Assembly (NCBI GenBank): GCA_965204405.1
Contig: CBDBEN010000005.1
Span: forward strand, 2,294,001 to 2,358,000
Reading direction: 5' to 3'
From: JANQPX01 sp965204405
Lineage (GTDB): Bacteria; Pseudomonadota; Alphaproteobacteria; Geminicoccales; Geminicoccaceae
Length of the DNA stretch: 64,000 nt
In this document: in pieces, positions 8,210 to 17,426 of the stretch
Position numbering within the stretch: the first letter of the stretch is position 1
Layout of the letters: the number at the start of each line of letters is the position of its first letter
The notes under the pieces: model-generated
What the model was told of the DNA's origin: nothing
Databases searched by the model: none
What the model saw: only the letters and a program-made list of their open reading frames with translations
Made by a program: the position numbers and the translations under genes

Positions 8210-8944
8210 TCAAGCATGCGGCGCTGCGGAGACGGCGAGATGGACGGTTTTGCTCTCCAGGGCGACACGGGTATGAAAATGCCAAATGCCCGTTTCGTCG
8301 AGATCGACAGCGTTCTCCAGCCCATCGACAATGGGGAGGGCTGGAATGCTGATGTCGCTGAACTCGGTCGCAAATCCTTCTGCGGTGCGTTTGGCGATGG
8401 CTTCCTTCAAGGTCCAGAGCCTGAAGAAGACATTGGGAAATTCCTGCTCCGTGCTGCGCTTCAGAAGATGCCGTTCATCGCCCGAGAACAGATGCCAGGG
8501 CAGCTCGTCCCCTGGGATCTTGTGGCAGGTCTCGATATCGACACCGATTTCAGCAGTCCTGGAAACGGCAATCGCGATAAAGCAGGTCGCGTAGGAAAGG
8601 TTGAAACAAGGGACAGGGCCGCTTGGGGAGAGGATGTAGGGCTTGCCATGGGTGGTGGTGCCGAAACGCCAGGCTTTTTCGGGGCAGGCGCGGTCGTGGA
8701 TGGCTGTAAGGATGCCTCTCAGGGCAGCTCGGCCCACCATGAAGCGGTGATCAATATCGGGAGCAACTCCTCGTTTCGATCGTATTGTTTCGGTCGTATC
8801 CAGGTTGTCGAAGAAGTGCTTTTTAACGATCCCGGCCTTCGTCATGGAGAGCAGAAAGACCAGAACACCCGGTAATCGAAGCGGAGGCATCGCCAGCAGG
8901 CTTGCAAGCCCTGGTGGGATTCTCAATCGTCTATCCTCAGTCAT
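8210..8944 (-). CDS. 4'-phosphopantetheinyl transferase superfamily protein (Sfp type)
   Basis: A 244-residue Sfp/Gsp-type phosphopantetheinyl transferase, which moves the phosphopantetheine arm of CoA onto a Ser of carrier proteins. Motifs are EIGVDIE (Asp136 and Glu138 bind Mg2+) and WTLKEAIAK (Trp177, Lys180, Glu181, Lys185), in the usual order and spacing; FNLSYA supplies the upstream CoA-contact segment. It converges on the LysR gene, with only 25 bases between stops. No polyketide or peptide synthetase lies in the window, so its carrier protein is encoded elsewhere. The first 40 residues are hydrophobic and poorly family-like; a later start remains possible. Confidence 0.85.
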   Translation of the reverse strand: MTEDRRLRIPPGLASLLAMPPLRLPGVLVFLLSMTKAGIVKKHFFDNLDTTETIRSKRGVAPDIDHRFMVGRAALRGILTAIHDRACPEKAWRFGTTTHGKPYILSPSGPVPCFNLSYATCFIAIAVSRTAEIGVDIETCHKIPGDELPWHLFSGDERHLLKRSTEQEFPNVFFRLWTLKEAIAKRTAEGFATEFSDISIPALPIVDGLENAVDLDETGIWHFHTRVALESKTVHLAVSAAPHA

Positions 8945-9147
8945 GGCTGCGCGCCGGTCCGACCGCTGGGCTTTCGATTGCAGGCTCTGTTATTGGCATT
9001 TTTTTTTATTCTAGATTGATTTAGGGACAGCGGATAGGTGGGCAGGGGTAGCCGATCGGCATCATATCAATTTAGAGTCGAAGTTTAATGGATTTCTCAG
9101 GGTGATGAACACAGACAGCATTTCTTGAAGAGAGAAGATCACGTGGA

Positions 9148-10581
9148 ATGACACATATTTTCAGCATGTCCCGTTCCTGTTTCTTTGGTTTCGTTGGCTC
9201 TCTACCGCTCATGATGGCGGCCTGTGACGGTGCCGAGATCGGTGCTTCCGAGTGGGAGGGGATTTGGCAGTCCCGCGGCTATGGGCGGATCGTCCATGTC
9301 ACGGGAGACAGGGCCCGGCTTATTGAGCAAACCGGTGTCAGCTGCCTCAAAACGGGCGATGGGGCTCTCGAGCGGCTTCAAGGGCAGCTGGTCGGCACGC
9401 TTGATCTTGAATCCGGTATCGTCACCGTCGGCAATGACGCAACCTTATCGACCATCACCTATGATCGCAGGAGCGAGGGAGGGCTGGAGCAACTCTGTCC
9501 AGGCGGGCTGATTTCCAGAGACGAGGATCCCGAGCTGAATTTCGAGGTGCTCTGGCAGACCTTCGATCAGCACTATGCCTTCTTTGACGAGCGGGGTGTT
9601 GATTGGCATATCCTTTATCAACGGATGCGCCCGCAAATTGCCAAGGATACGTCCGGCGGCGAGTTGGCAAAGGCCTTTGAGATCATGCTCGAAGAGATCG
9701 GAGACGCTCATGTCTCGCTTTATGCCGACGGCAGAGACGTGGTGACCGTCGGCACCCGTCCCGGTGCCAGGCTGGCTACCGAATGCCGGGAACGGCTGGG
9801 CGGGGCCTGCAACGTTCGCCGCTATATCAAGGAACGTTACCGGGCAGCCGAAGCGCTGCAGAAAGACAACTATCTCGGGGGAAGGGGCAGGGCGGCGCTC
9901 GGCGGCGACGCCCTTTGGGGGCAGATTGACGGCAGCACGGGGTATTTCCGCATCGACAGCATGGACGGCCTGGCATCCGGCGATTATTCGGCGAGGAATG
10001 ATCTTGCAGCCATCGAAGCGGCCCTCGACGACATGCTGGAGGATCTCGGTCATCTACCGGCGATGATCGTCGACGTTCGCCTGAACGGCGGTGGCCATGA
10101 CACGGTGGCGGTAGCAATCGCCAATCGCTTTGCCGACAAGCGCCGGATCTTCGGTTCGAAACGCGCTTTTTTCTCAGGCGGCACCCTGCCGCCACAGGAT
10201 CTGGTCGTCGAGCCTGCCGAGGAGAAGCGGCGTTACCAGGGAGCTGTTGCCGTCCTGACGAGCGGAGAGACGGCGAGTGCTGCCGAGATCTTCGTGATGG
10301 CGATGCGTGCTTTGCCGCATGTCACCCTGATCGGCGAGGCTACCGAGGGGATCCTTTCCGACGAACTCTATCGAACCTTGCCGAACGGCTGGGAGTTCAG
10401 CCTCTCCAACGAGATCTATCTCGCCCATGACGGGGTGCTGTTCGAGGCGATCGGGGTTCCGCCGGATATCGAGGTGCCTTTCCTACCCGCAGATGATCTG
10501 GAAAGAGACCTGGATCGTGGGATCGATGTCGCCTTGGCTGAACTCGAAGCGCGTGCACAGTCCGGCGAAAAAAGCCAGTAA
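9148..10581 (+). CDS. S41 family peptidase, putative lipoprotein
   Basis: A 477-residue secreted protein with an N-terminal signal ending in a lipobox-like LMMAAC (Cys26), so probably lipid-anchored. The tail-specific-protease core lies around residues 270-450: MIVDVRLNGGG, then the nucleophile Ser in TSGETASAAEIF, then LIGEATEG. The Lys of CtpA-type enzymes is not seen at the usual place, which fits the S41B (tricorn/IRBP-like) subgroup. There is no recognisable PDZ domain. It is a single gene on the plus strand, flanked by genes on the opposite strand. It probably degrades or processes periplasmic peptides; a target cannot be named. Confidence 0.88.
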   Translation: MTHIFSMSRSCFFGFVGSLPLMMAACDGAEIGASEWEGIWQSRGYGRIVHVTGDRARLIEQTGVSCLKTGDGALERLQGQLVGTLDLESGIVTVGNDATLSTITYDRRSEGGLEQLCPGGLISRDEDPELNFEVLWQTFDQHYAFFDERGVDWHILYQRMRPQIAKDTSGGELAKAFEIMLEEIGDAHVSLYADGRDVVTVGTRPGARLATECRERLGGACNVRRYIKERYRAAEALQKDNYLGGRGRAALGGDALWGQIDGSTGYFRIDSMDGLASGDYSARNDLAAIEAALDDMLEDLGHLPAMIVDVRLNGGGHDTVAVAIANRFADKRRIFGSKRAFFSGGTLPPQDLVVEPAEEKRRYQGAVAVLTSGETASAAEIFVMAMRALPHVTLIGEATEGILSDELYRTLPNGWEFSLSNEIYLAHDGVLFEAIGVPPDIEVPFLPADDLERDLDRGIDVALAELEARAQSGEKSQ

Positions 10582-10594
10582 TGCCCTGGAGCAT

Positions 10595-10612
10595 GTTCCG
10601 ATCAAACGGAAC
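10595..10612. repeat. Short inverted repeat after the S41 gene
   Basis: GTTCCG-6 bases-CGGAAC lies 13 bases after the S41 stop and is preceded by GGAGCAT. The context resembles fragments of palindromic intergenic repeats common in Hyphomicrobiales genomes, but only one partial copy is seen here. It may simply be a weak terminator stem. Confidence 0.3.
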
Positions 10613-10696
10613 CAACCGGCTTCTCCTCCCCGCCACCCGAGATGGTCGGGAACGAGTTGAAGTAGCGATGCCGCTTAACGCTTCGCGGATCTCTCC

Positions 10697-12043
10697 CTAC
10701 CTTTGAGGCAGAGGCGCAAGCGGCTCTTCCAGGGGACCGTCGGCTGTGACCGAAGCATCATCATGGGCGGTCGGCATGGTCTCGCTCTCATCCCAGACCT
10801 CGTCTTCATCAGGGAGAATTTCCGGCCAGACTACCAGGACGAGATAGAGGAAGTGGACATAGAACGACAAAAGATACCCGCCGAGGAACAAATACTGAAC
10901 CAGACAGGCAAGCGACAGGATCTTGTCGGGCGATTTTCGAAAAAGTGCCGTCAGAAAGAATAACGAAAAGAAAAACAGACCGAAGAAACCATATTCGACG
11001 ATCATCTTGAACCAGGACGAATCCTGCACGTAATAGTCGGTGTTGGTCACGATCAAACTTAATTGACCTGGCCCCAAACCCCAGATGAGATCCTGAAAAC
11101 GGCCCTGCTGAATAAGGTCGGCGATCGCCCAATACGTGGCGAAAAAGCGCCCCGAACCACTGGCAAGCGGGTTGGAGAAATCGGAAAGCCGCTCATAGAA
11201 GACCGAAAAAGGGAAAACATCCTTGAAGATGAAAATACAGGCGAAGCCGATGATCGCCAAAAGCACGATGCTGAAGCGTCCCTGCGAAAAGACCAGAACC
11301 GCGCCGACGCTTATGAGCAGAATGGGTCCAGTCCCGGAAAAGCAAAGGCCGATGGAACCGAGATAGATCATCAAGCGCTTGGTACGGTTGAAATAGCGAA
11401 GCTCGATAATGACCGCAAAGGCAAGAAACTGTGACCAGATCGACGGCTCCAGAAACCAGAGACCTGTGCTCTTCTCATAGATAAACTCGTCGGTGATGGG
11501 GATTCTGAGGTTGAATTCCGGAATGAAGAGCTGTTCCGGAACAAAGAGATCAAAGGGGAACATGTAATCCGGAGACAAAACAAACTGGATTAGGAATTGT
11601 ATCAAGCCGCACCAGGCACAAAAGAGCATGATGTCTTGAAAGCTTCCCAGAATACTAATGTACTGGTCTCGATATAGCTTCAGTGAGAAAATATAGGAAA
11701 AATATACAACAAAAAGCATCAATAGAGAGATGGTCGAGAACTCATTGCGTTTGAAGAACAGCGTGATCAAGCAGCCGGATATGGCAACGAAATACAAAAG
11801 CATCCGCGTCGGATCGATCGTGAGGCGGCTGCTCACTGCCAGCATCACGGTGATTAGCAGGCAGAATAGGAAGCCGAAGCCGAACTGGCTTTCATCAAAC
11901 GGGATCGCGAAACGCTGGCCAATCGTGATGCAGCCAAGGATCACCGTGAACCAGATCAGCGGTTCATAGCGAAACGGGCCGTCGCTCGGTCCCGCATCGA
12001 CGCCCATGCGACGGAACACGCTCCCTACCGCACTTCTGTCCAT
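10697..12043 (-). CDS. Wzy-like O-antigen/exopolysaccharide polymerase, polytopic membrane protein
   Basis: An integral membrane protein of about 448 residues with some ten hydrophobic segments, a long periplasmic-type loop in the middle (between FVLS and SIWSQF) and a second, smaller loop before the last segments. This is the outline of O-antigen polymerase/ligase-family proteins. The C-terminal 35 residues are acidic and cytosolic. ATG at 12043 is preferred; a GTG at 12115 would add 24 polar residues. It is divergent from the SxtJ/carbamoyltransferase cassette, which supports a shared role in building a surface polysaccharide. The family is too divergent to tell polymerase from ligase. Confidence 0.75.
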   Translation of the reverse strand: MDRSAVGSVFRRMGVDAGPSDGPFRYEPLIWFTVILGCITIGQRFAIPFDESQFGFGFLFCLLITVMLAVSSRLTIDPTRMLLYFVAISGCLITLFFKRNEFSTISLLMLFVVYFSYIFSLKLYRDQYISILGSFQDIMLFCAWCGLIQFLIQFVLSPDYMFPFDLFVPEQLFIPEFNLRIPITDEFIYEKSTGLWFLEPSIWSQFLAFAVIIELRYFNRTKRLMIYLGSIGLCFSGTGPILLISVGAVLVFSQGRFSIVLLAIIGFACIFIFKDVFPFSVFYERLSDFSNPLASGSGRFFATYWAIADLIQQGRFQDLIWGLGPGQLSLIVTNTDYYVQDSSWFKMIVEYGFFGLFFFSLFFLTALFRKSPDKILSLACLVQYLFLGGYLLSFYVHFLYLVLVVWPEILPDEDEVWDESETMPTAHDDASVTADGPLEEPLAPLPQR

Positions 12044-12480
12044 CGCGTCGTGCTGCACCGGATCCCCGCTACTACTTGAAAAGGGATGACATCGGCCGAT
12101 GTTCGCGCGGAGCACCGACCTAGCCTGCTAGTAAAGCCGGCACCGCAATCGATCAAGGTCTTTTTCAACGCAGCCGATGACGCAAGCGGCGTTTCCCAAT
12201 CTGCCCGCGACAAACAGAGAGCCTAGCGAAACCAGAGGCGAGACGTCCGGAGCGAGGCCTGGTTTCGTGCTTTCCAGGGCGGACAATGTCACAGGTCAGC
12301 TCTATTTTTCCACGTATAGGTGAAAAATGAGGCGAATGCCCTTGATTCTCATCACCGGACTATCTAACCCGTTACGGTAATTGCAATGGAGGGATTTCCC
12401 TTTGCGGGTTGCCTTCTTCCTCGGCAGCCTCGTTCGAAGCATCGTATGAGATAATGGATTGACAAGGTTGGCTTCATCAC
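12044..12480. other. Intergenic region between Wzy-like gene and SxtJ gene
   Basis: About 440 bases between two divergent genes, with no convincing coding sequence (the first 72 bases could be an N-terminal extension of the Wzy-like protein). It must carry both promoters. A TTGACA hexamer lies about 25 bases before the SxtJ start, but no well-placed -10 box was found. SxtJ has no clear ribosome-binding site. I see no strong hairpin. Confidence 0.5.
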
Positions 12481-12930
12481 ATGTCGACACATGAGGATTA
12501 TTCCCGCTCCGAGGCGATAGAAAGCAGCACGGATCGCAGCTTTGGGCTGACGGTCGGCGGGATCCTTTTCGCAATCGCGGCTGTTCGCGCCGCTTTACAT
12601 TGGTGGTCGACAGGGCTGGTCGAACCCGGCTGGATCGAATGGGGTCTTGGTGGCGTAGGTTTGGCCTTGGTTGTCCTCGGGCTTTTGGCGCCCGGAAGCT
12701 TGAGCCTGTTGAACCGTGGATGGACGGCTTTGGGGCTGATCTTGTTCAGGGTCGTCAACCCCGTTGTTCTGGGCGTCATCTTTACCGTGACGATTATCCC
12801 GATCGGCCTTCTCCTCAGGGCCTTCGGCAAGGATCCGCTGCGCTTGAAGCTGGACCCTTCCGCCGAGAGCTATTGGATTGCGCGCGATCCTCCGGGGCCG
12901 GCACCGGAGACCATGAGTCAGCAGTTTTGA
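12481..12930 (+). CDS. SxtJ family membrane protein
   Basis: A 149-residue protein with a polar N-terminus and about four hydrophobic segments (GILFAIAAVRAALHWW, GVGLALVVLGLLAPGS, and a long pair around residues 80-118). It resembles SxtJ, a small membrane protein named from the saxitoxin cluster but common in bacteria beside NodU-type carbamoyltransferases. Here the same partners follow: a DUF5989/SxtK-like peptide 57 bases on, and the carbamoyltransferase. Its biochemical role is not known; an anchor or export partner for the carbamoyltransferase is my inference. Confidence 0.8.
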   Translation: MSTHEDYSRSEAIESSTDRSFGLTVGGILFAIAAVRAALHWWSTGLVEPGWIEWGLGGVGLALVVLGLLAPGSLSLLNRGWTALGLILFRVVNPVVLGVIFTVTIIPIGLLLRAFGKDPLRLKLDPSAESYWIARDPPGPAPETMSQQF

Positions 12931-12987
12931 ACCGGGACAGGAAAAGTGACGCGCCGATCGGGGACTTGAAGAGAGAAGGAATAAGCT

Positions 12988-13137
12988 ATGTCATTTGTCG
13001 CTGAGCTTTGGCAGTTCATGCGTGCGCGAAAGAAATACTGGCTCTTGCCGATCGTGTTGATGATGGCGCTGTTCGGCGGGCTGATCGTGCTGACCCAAGG
13101 AACCGCCGTGGCACCGTTTATCTACACGGTATTCTGA
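12988..13137 (+). CDS. DUF5989 family (SxtK-like) small membrane protein
   Basis: A 49-residue single-pass membrane peptide: an amphipathic start (MSFVAELWQFMRARKKYW), then a hydrophobic stretch of about 20 residues (LLPIVLMMALFGGLIVLT) and a short tail ending PFIYTVF. AGAGAAGGA lies upstream of the ATG. This is the usual form of the DUF5989/SxtK peptides found between SxtJ and the carbamoyltransferase. Its place in the cassette makes it convincing despite its size. Confidence 0.82.
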   Translation: MSFVAELWQFMRARKKYWLLPIVLMMALFGGLIVLTQGTAVAPFIYTVF

Positions 13138-13283
13138 GCCGCCGGGACCACCAGACGACCCTCCCCTGGCCACATTGCGCGAGGGGAGGTGCCTTGTTGC
13201 GGCCCTTTTACCACTCTCGGCATAGCGAAGGTTGGGCAATAGGTCGGTATTGGATTTGACGGCCAAGGATTTTGGAGAGTGTC

Positions 13284-15119
13284 ATGCGTATTCTCGGTGT
13301 GTCCGCCTTTTATCACGACAGCGCCGCTGCCCTGGTTGCGGATGGTCAGATCATCGCTGCTGCCCAGGAGGAGCGGTTCACCAGGAAAAAGCATGACAGC
13401 GCGTTTCCCCACGAGGCTGCTGCTTATTGCCTGAAGGAGGCGGGTGTCACCCTCGCCGATGTTGACCATATCGCTTTCTACGACAAACCTTTCTTGAAGT
13501 TCGAGCGGCTGCTGGAGACCTATCTCGCCTTCGCACCGCGCGGTTTTCGCTCCTTCAGGACGGCGATGCCGGTGTGGATGAAGGAGAAGCTGTTTCAAAA
13601 ACGCCTGCTGCGCCAGGAACTGGAGAAGATCGAGAAGCTGGAGAGGCTCGAGGAAAAGCTGCTGTTCACCGAGCATCACCAAAGCCATGCAGGCAGTGCC
13701 TTTTATCCGTCACCTTTCGAAGAAGCAGCCGTGCTCACCATCGACGGGGTCGGCGAGTGGGCGACCACGAGCCTCGGCCTCGGCAAGGGGCATGAGCTGA
13801 CCATGCTGAAGGAGATCCACTTTCCCCACTCCCTCGGCCTCCTCTATTCCGCCTTCACCTATTATACCGGCTTCAAGGTCAATTCCGGCGAATACAAGAT
13901 CATGGGCCTCGCCCCCTATGGCGAGCCGAAATACGCGAAGACCATCTTCGATCATCTGATCGACCTAAAGGAAGACGGGACCTTTCGCCTCGATCTCCAA
14001 TATTTTGATTATTGCACCGGTCTCACCATGACCAACCGAAAATTCAACGACCTGTTTGGCGGCGAGCCCAGGGTTTCGGAGGAATTGGTGACCCAGCGGG
14101 AAATGGACCTCGCCGCTTCGGTGCAGGCGGTGACGGAGGAGGTGATGCTGAGGCTAACCCGCTCAATCCGCAAGGAGACGGAGCAAAAGAACCTCTGCCT
14201 TGCCGGCGGCGTTGCCCTGAACTGCGTAGCCAACGGCAAGGTGCTGCGCGATGGCGCGTTCGACAATATCTGGATCCAGCCGGCGTCCGGTGATGCCGGA
14301 GGAGCGCTAGGGGCCGCACTTTGCGCCTATCACGGCTTCAAGGGGAAGCCGCGGAAACTGAACGGTGTGATGGACGGCATGAAGGGCTCCTATCTTGGTC
14401 CAGAATTCGGACAGGAGGCCATCGAGCAAGACCTGAAGAAAGCCGGCGCCGTCTTCAAGACACTATCAGAGGCGGACATGATCGAGACCGCCGCCAAAGC
14501 GCTCGCCGAGGGCAAGGCGGTCGGCTGGTTCCAGGGGCGGATGGAGTTCGGGCCGCGTGCGCTCGGCGGCCGCTCGATCCTGGGTGATGCCCGCTCGCCG
14601 ACCATGCAGCGTACCTTGAACCTGAAGGTCAAATACCGGGAGTCTTTTCGCCCGTTCGCACCGTCGGTGCTGCGCGAGCATGTCGGGACGTGGTTCGAAC
14701 ATGACGGCGACAGCCCCTACATGCTGCTGGTTGCCGATGTCCACGAGGACAAGCGCCGGCGTATGAACGAGGATGAAGAGGCGCTGTTCGGCATCGACAA
14801 GCTGAACGTCCCGCGCTCCGAAATTCCCGCCGTCACCCATGTCGACTACTCCGCCCGCGTCCAGACGGTGCATGAAGAAACCAATCCTGCCTACCACAAG
14901 CTTCTCCAGGCCTTCCATGGCGAAACCGGCTGTCCGATCCTGGTCAACACCAGCTTTAACGTCCGCGGCGAGCCTATCGTTTGCACGCCCGAGGACGCGT
15001 TCCGCTGCTTCATGGGCACGGACATTGAACTCCTGGTTTGCGGCAACACTGTCATGGACAAGGCCGACCAGGATCCGAATCTCAAGCTCGACTACAAGGA
15101 AGCCTTCGAACTCGACTAG
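13284..15119 (+). CDS. Carbamoyltransferase, NodU/CmcH/TobZ (SxtI-like) family
   Basis: A 611-residue O-carbamoyltransferase that moves a carbamoyl group from carbamoyl phosphate, via carbamoyl-AMP, to a hydroxyl. The N-terminal ASKHA-type domain starts MRILGVSAFYHDSAAALV, with the metal-binding EHHQSHAGSAFY near residue 136 and nucleotide-loop motifs LTIDGVGEWA and GDAGGALGAAL. The C-terminal domain carries FGPRALGGRSILGDAR and RESFRPFAPSVL. ATG at 13284 is preceded by GGAG; a TTG four codons upstream is unlikely. With SxtJ and the DUF5989 peptide upstream and the SGNH protein downstream, the likely acceptor is a cell-surface glycan or a secreted small molecule. The acceptor cannot be read from sequence. 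Confidence 0.92.
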   Translation: MRILGVSAFYHDSAAALVADGQIIAAAQEERFTRKKHDSAFPHEAAAYCLKEAGVTLADVDHIAFYDKPFLKFERLLETYLAFAPRGFRSFRTAMPVWMKEKLFQKRLLRQELEKIEKLERLEEKLLFTEHHQSHAGSAFYPSPFEEAAVLTIDGVGEWATTSLGLGKGHELTMLKEIHFPHSLGLLYSAFTYYTGFKVNSGEYKIMGLAPYGEPKYAKTIFDHLIDLKEDGTFRLDLQYFDYCTGLTMTNRKFNDLFGGEPRVSEELVTQREMDLAASVQAVTEEVMLRLTRSIRKETEQKNLCLAGGVALNCVANGKVLRDGAFDNIWIQPASGDAGGALGAALCAYHGFKGKPRKLNGVMDGMKGSYLGPEFGQEAIEQDLKKAGAVFKTLSEADMIETAAKALAEGKAVGWFQGRMEFGPRALGGRSILGDARSPTMQRTLNLKVKYRESFRPFAPSVLREHVGTWFEHDGDSPYMLLVADVHEDKRRRMNEDEEALFGIDKLNVPRSEIPAVTHVDYSARVQTVHEETNPAYHKLLQAFHGETGCPILVNTSFNVRGEPIVCTPEDAFRCFMGTDIELLVCGNTVMDKADQDPNLKLDYKEAFELD

Positions 15120-15178
15120 GTCCTGCCAGGACCTGGTTGACGAGGGGTGGGCGGCAAGTCCGGCGGATTGAAGCCATC

Positions 15179-16384
15179 ATGAAAAACTTTTCCATTTATA
15201 CGATTATCATCGCCATTTGTCTGGTTATCGTGCTGAATCCGGCTGTTGGTTACTGGCTGACGGCATCGCGTGGGTTTGCTTTTTATTACCTGGTTATTTT
15301 TGACGCGATGCTGATTGCGATCGTCATTATGGGGATCGCTTACTTGAAGTTCGGAAAAAAATCGTTCTTCTATATTATGATGGCCTCGATACTCTTGTTC
15401 GTGCCAGGCCTTATTGCCGCCGAGACCGTCTATATTCATTTCAGGTTTACCAAGCTCTCATTAGCGGAGGGCGGTGACATCTTCGAGAAAGATCCCATTT
15501 TGGGGTTCAAGCTCAAGCCGAATGTGGAGGAACGGCATTTCTCGCCGGACTTCGATGCGGTCTATGTCACCGGCGCAGACGGCTTGAGACAGATGGATCA
15601 GAGCGAAGCCGCCAAGCAGACCATGCATATCTTCGGCGATTCGTTCACGTTCGGCTTTGGTGTCGACAATCAGGAGGCATGGCCGGACGTTTTAAGACAG
15701 GTTATGGATCCATCGATCAACGTGATGAACTATGCGGTGATCGGCTATGGCCTGGAACAGATGTATCTGTCGCTGGAACGGCATAAAGACCGAATCAGGA
15801 AGGGTGATATCGTCCTGTTCGCACCGATTGCCGACGACCTGCAGCGCAACCTCTTGGCCAAGACCCATGTTTGCATGACCCCATTGATCGAGCCGGAGAC
15901 GGACCACGCCTTCCCGAAATATGTGGATGAGGCATGGCGTGCCGTGCCGCTTGAGGATGAGTGCAGCTATTTTTGGGACAGCTTGCTCGGCAACGCCCTT
16001 TGGCCCATCAGCCTGGGCGGCCTCTATCGGTCCTGGCGTCTGCGTTCGATGGGTAACGAGCTGATCGATAACGCGGACTGGCTCTTTCGGGAGGCTCATG
16101 ACATCGCGGCCGAGAAAGAAGCTGCCTTCCAAGTGATATTCCTCGCCACGCCTGAGGAGTGCGTGACGAAACAACATGCGATCGACCTGTCAGGTCTCGA
16201 AACGCCCCTGCTGTCGCTGCTCGGTCAATGTCCGGATGGCGTGAAGGAAGCGCGCAGCCTGCGCTTCAATCATGACCGGCACTACAGCGCTAAAGGCCAT
16301 CAATGGGCGGCGGAGGCTACCCACGATGCACTTCTCGACCTTGGTCTGATCAGACAAAATCGATCAGTGATGATGACCAACTGA
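15179..16384 (+). CDS. Membrane-anchored SGNH/GDSL-hydrolase-like protein
   Basis: About 401 residues. There are three N-terminal hydrophobic segments (about residues 3-25, 28-50, 57-80), then a globular domain outside the membrane. The domain has the SGNH nucleophile motif HIFGDSFTFGFGV near residue 145 and a C-terminal Asp/His block, FNHDRHYSAKGHQWAAEA, matching the DxxH of SGNH enzymes. Such proteins add or remove acyl groups on polysaccharides. ATG at 15179 starts 59 bases after the carbamoyltransferase stop and is probably in the same transcript. A role in modifying the same product as the carbamoyltransferase is inferred from context. Confidence 0.82.
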   Translation: MKNFSIYTIIIAICLVIVLNPAVGYWLTASRGFAFYYLVIFDAMLIAIVIMGIAYLKFGKKSFFYIMMASILLFVPGLIAAETVYIHFRFTKLSLAEGGDIFEKDPILGFKLKPNVEERHFSPDFDAVYVTGADGLRQMDQSEAAKQTMHIFGDSFTFGFGVDNQEAWPDVLRQVMDPSINVMNYAVIGYGLEQMYLSLERHKDRIRKGDIVLFAPIADDLQRNLLAKTHVCMTPLIEPETDHAFPKYVDEAWRAVPLEDECSYFWDSLLGNALWPISLGGLYRSWRLRSMGNELIDNADWLFREAHDIAAEKEAAFQVIFLATPEECVTKQHAIDLSGLETPLLSLLGQCPDGVKEARSLRFNHDRHYSAKGHQWAAEATHDALLDLGLIRQNRSVMMTN

Positions 16385-16418
16385 CGACGCCTTTCGGAGA
16401 CGATGTCGGCGGTCGACG

Positions 16419-17348
16419 TCAATATCCCTTGGTGCGATCGACCTGATGGTTGAGTTTCTTGCCGGCGCGTGCAAGGCGGATATTGTCCGCAACACCAGCA
16501 GCCGCGGTTTTCGGCACGCAATAGCTGGCGACGTGGGGTGTGATCAGGACCTTCTCATGACGCCATAGTGGATGGTCGGCGGGGAGTGGCTCGGTATCGA
16601 AGACATCGAGCGTTGCACCCTCGATATGGCCGCTATCCAGGGCCTGCATCAGGTCACCGTCGTTCAGGTGCGGTCCACGGGCAGCATTGATGAGATAGGC
16701 ACCCTTGGGAAGCTTCGCGAAGAGATCGGCATTCAGCATCCCTCTGGTGTCGTCGGTCAGCGGCAGGAGGCAGACCAGGATTTCCGATCGCGACAGAAAC
16801 ATGCCGAGCTGGTCTTTGCCGTGGAAGGTCTCGATACCCGGTATCAACTTTGCCGAACGGCTCCATCCGGCGACGTCGAAACCGTGATCCTTGAGTGTTC
16901 GTGCCGCTGCCTCGCCGAGAACGCCCAGGCCCATCATTCCCACCCGTCGATCCTCGGTACTTTTTGGAAAGGCGAAGGTCCAGTTGCAGGCCCGCTGCTC
17001 CCGCTCGAACATGTCGAACTGGCGATGATGACGGAGCGTCGCCAGCAGGACGTAGTCGGCCATGGTCCGGGTTAGGGAGCTGTCGACCATGCGCGCCAGC
17101 GGAACGTCGGGCAGCGTCTCGTCCTGCATGAAGGAATCGATGCCGGCGCCGAGCGAAATGATGGCCTTCAGGTTGGGAAACTTTTTCAGCTCGCCCGGCG
17201 GCGGCCGCCACACCAGGGCGAGGTCGATATCGCCGGGATCACCGATCCGATCCGGCCAGATCCGCATATCCAGATCGGGGATTTCATTGAGCAAGGCGTC
17301 ACGCCATTCGTCGACGGGGTCGGCTTCGCTGAGAAACAAGAGGGCCAC
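16419..17348 (-). CDS. ghrA: Glyoxylate/hydroxypyruvate reductase A
   Basis: A 309-residue D-2-hydroxyacid dehydrogenase of the GhrA type, which reduces glyoxylate and hydroxypyruvate with NAD(P)H. The Rossmann motif is GMMGLGVLGEAAARTL near residue 138; the catalytic Arg is in INAARGPHL, the Glu in FDTEPLP, and the His in VLITPHVAS. The length agrees with E. coli GhrA (312). It converges on the SGNH-protein gene, with 34 bases between stops. The preceding gene, on the same strand, ends 78 bases before this one would be joined, but the products are unrelated. Confidence 0.88.
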   Translation of the reverse strand: MALLFLSEADPVDEWRDALLNEIPDLDMRIWPDRIGDPGDIDLALVWRPPPGELKKFPNLKAIISLGAGIDSFMQDETLPDVPLARMVDSSLTRTMADYVLLATLRHHRQFDMFEREQRACNWTFAFPKSTEDRRVGMMGLGVLGEAAARTLKDHGFDVAGWSRSAKLIPGIETFHGKDQLGMFLSRSEILVCLLPLTDDTRGMLNADLFAKLPKGAYLINAARGPHLNDGDLMQALDSGHIEGATLDVFDTEPLPADHPLWRHEKVLITPHVASYCVPKTAAAGVADNIRLARAGKKLNHQVDRTKGY

Positions 17349-17426
17349 GAGAGATTCCTTCGATCAGGGCTGGTTTTTATCAGCTATCCTGGATGGCTAT
17401 GTGCTATCCCGCAATACGCCCTCTTA

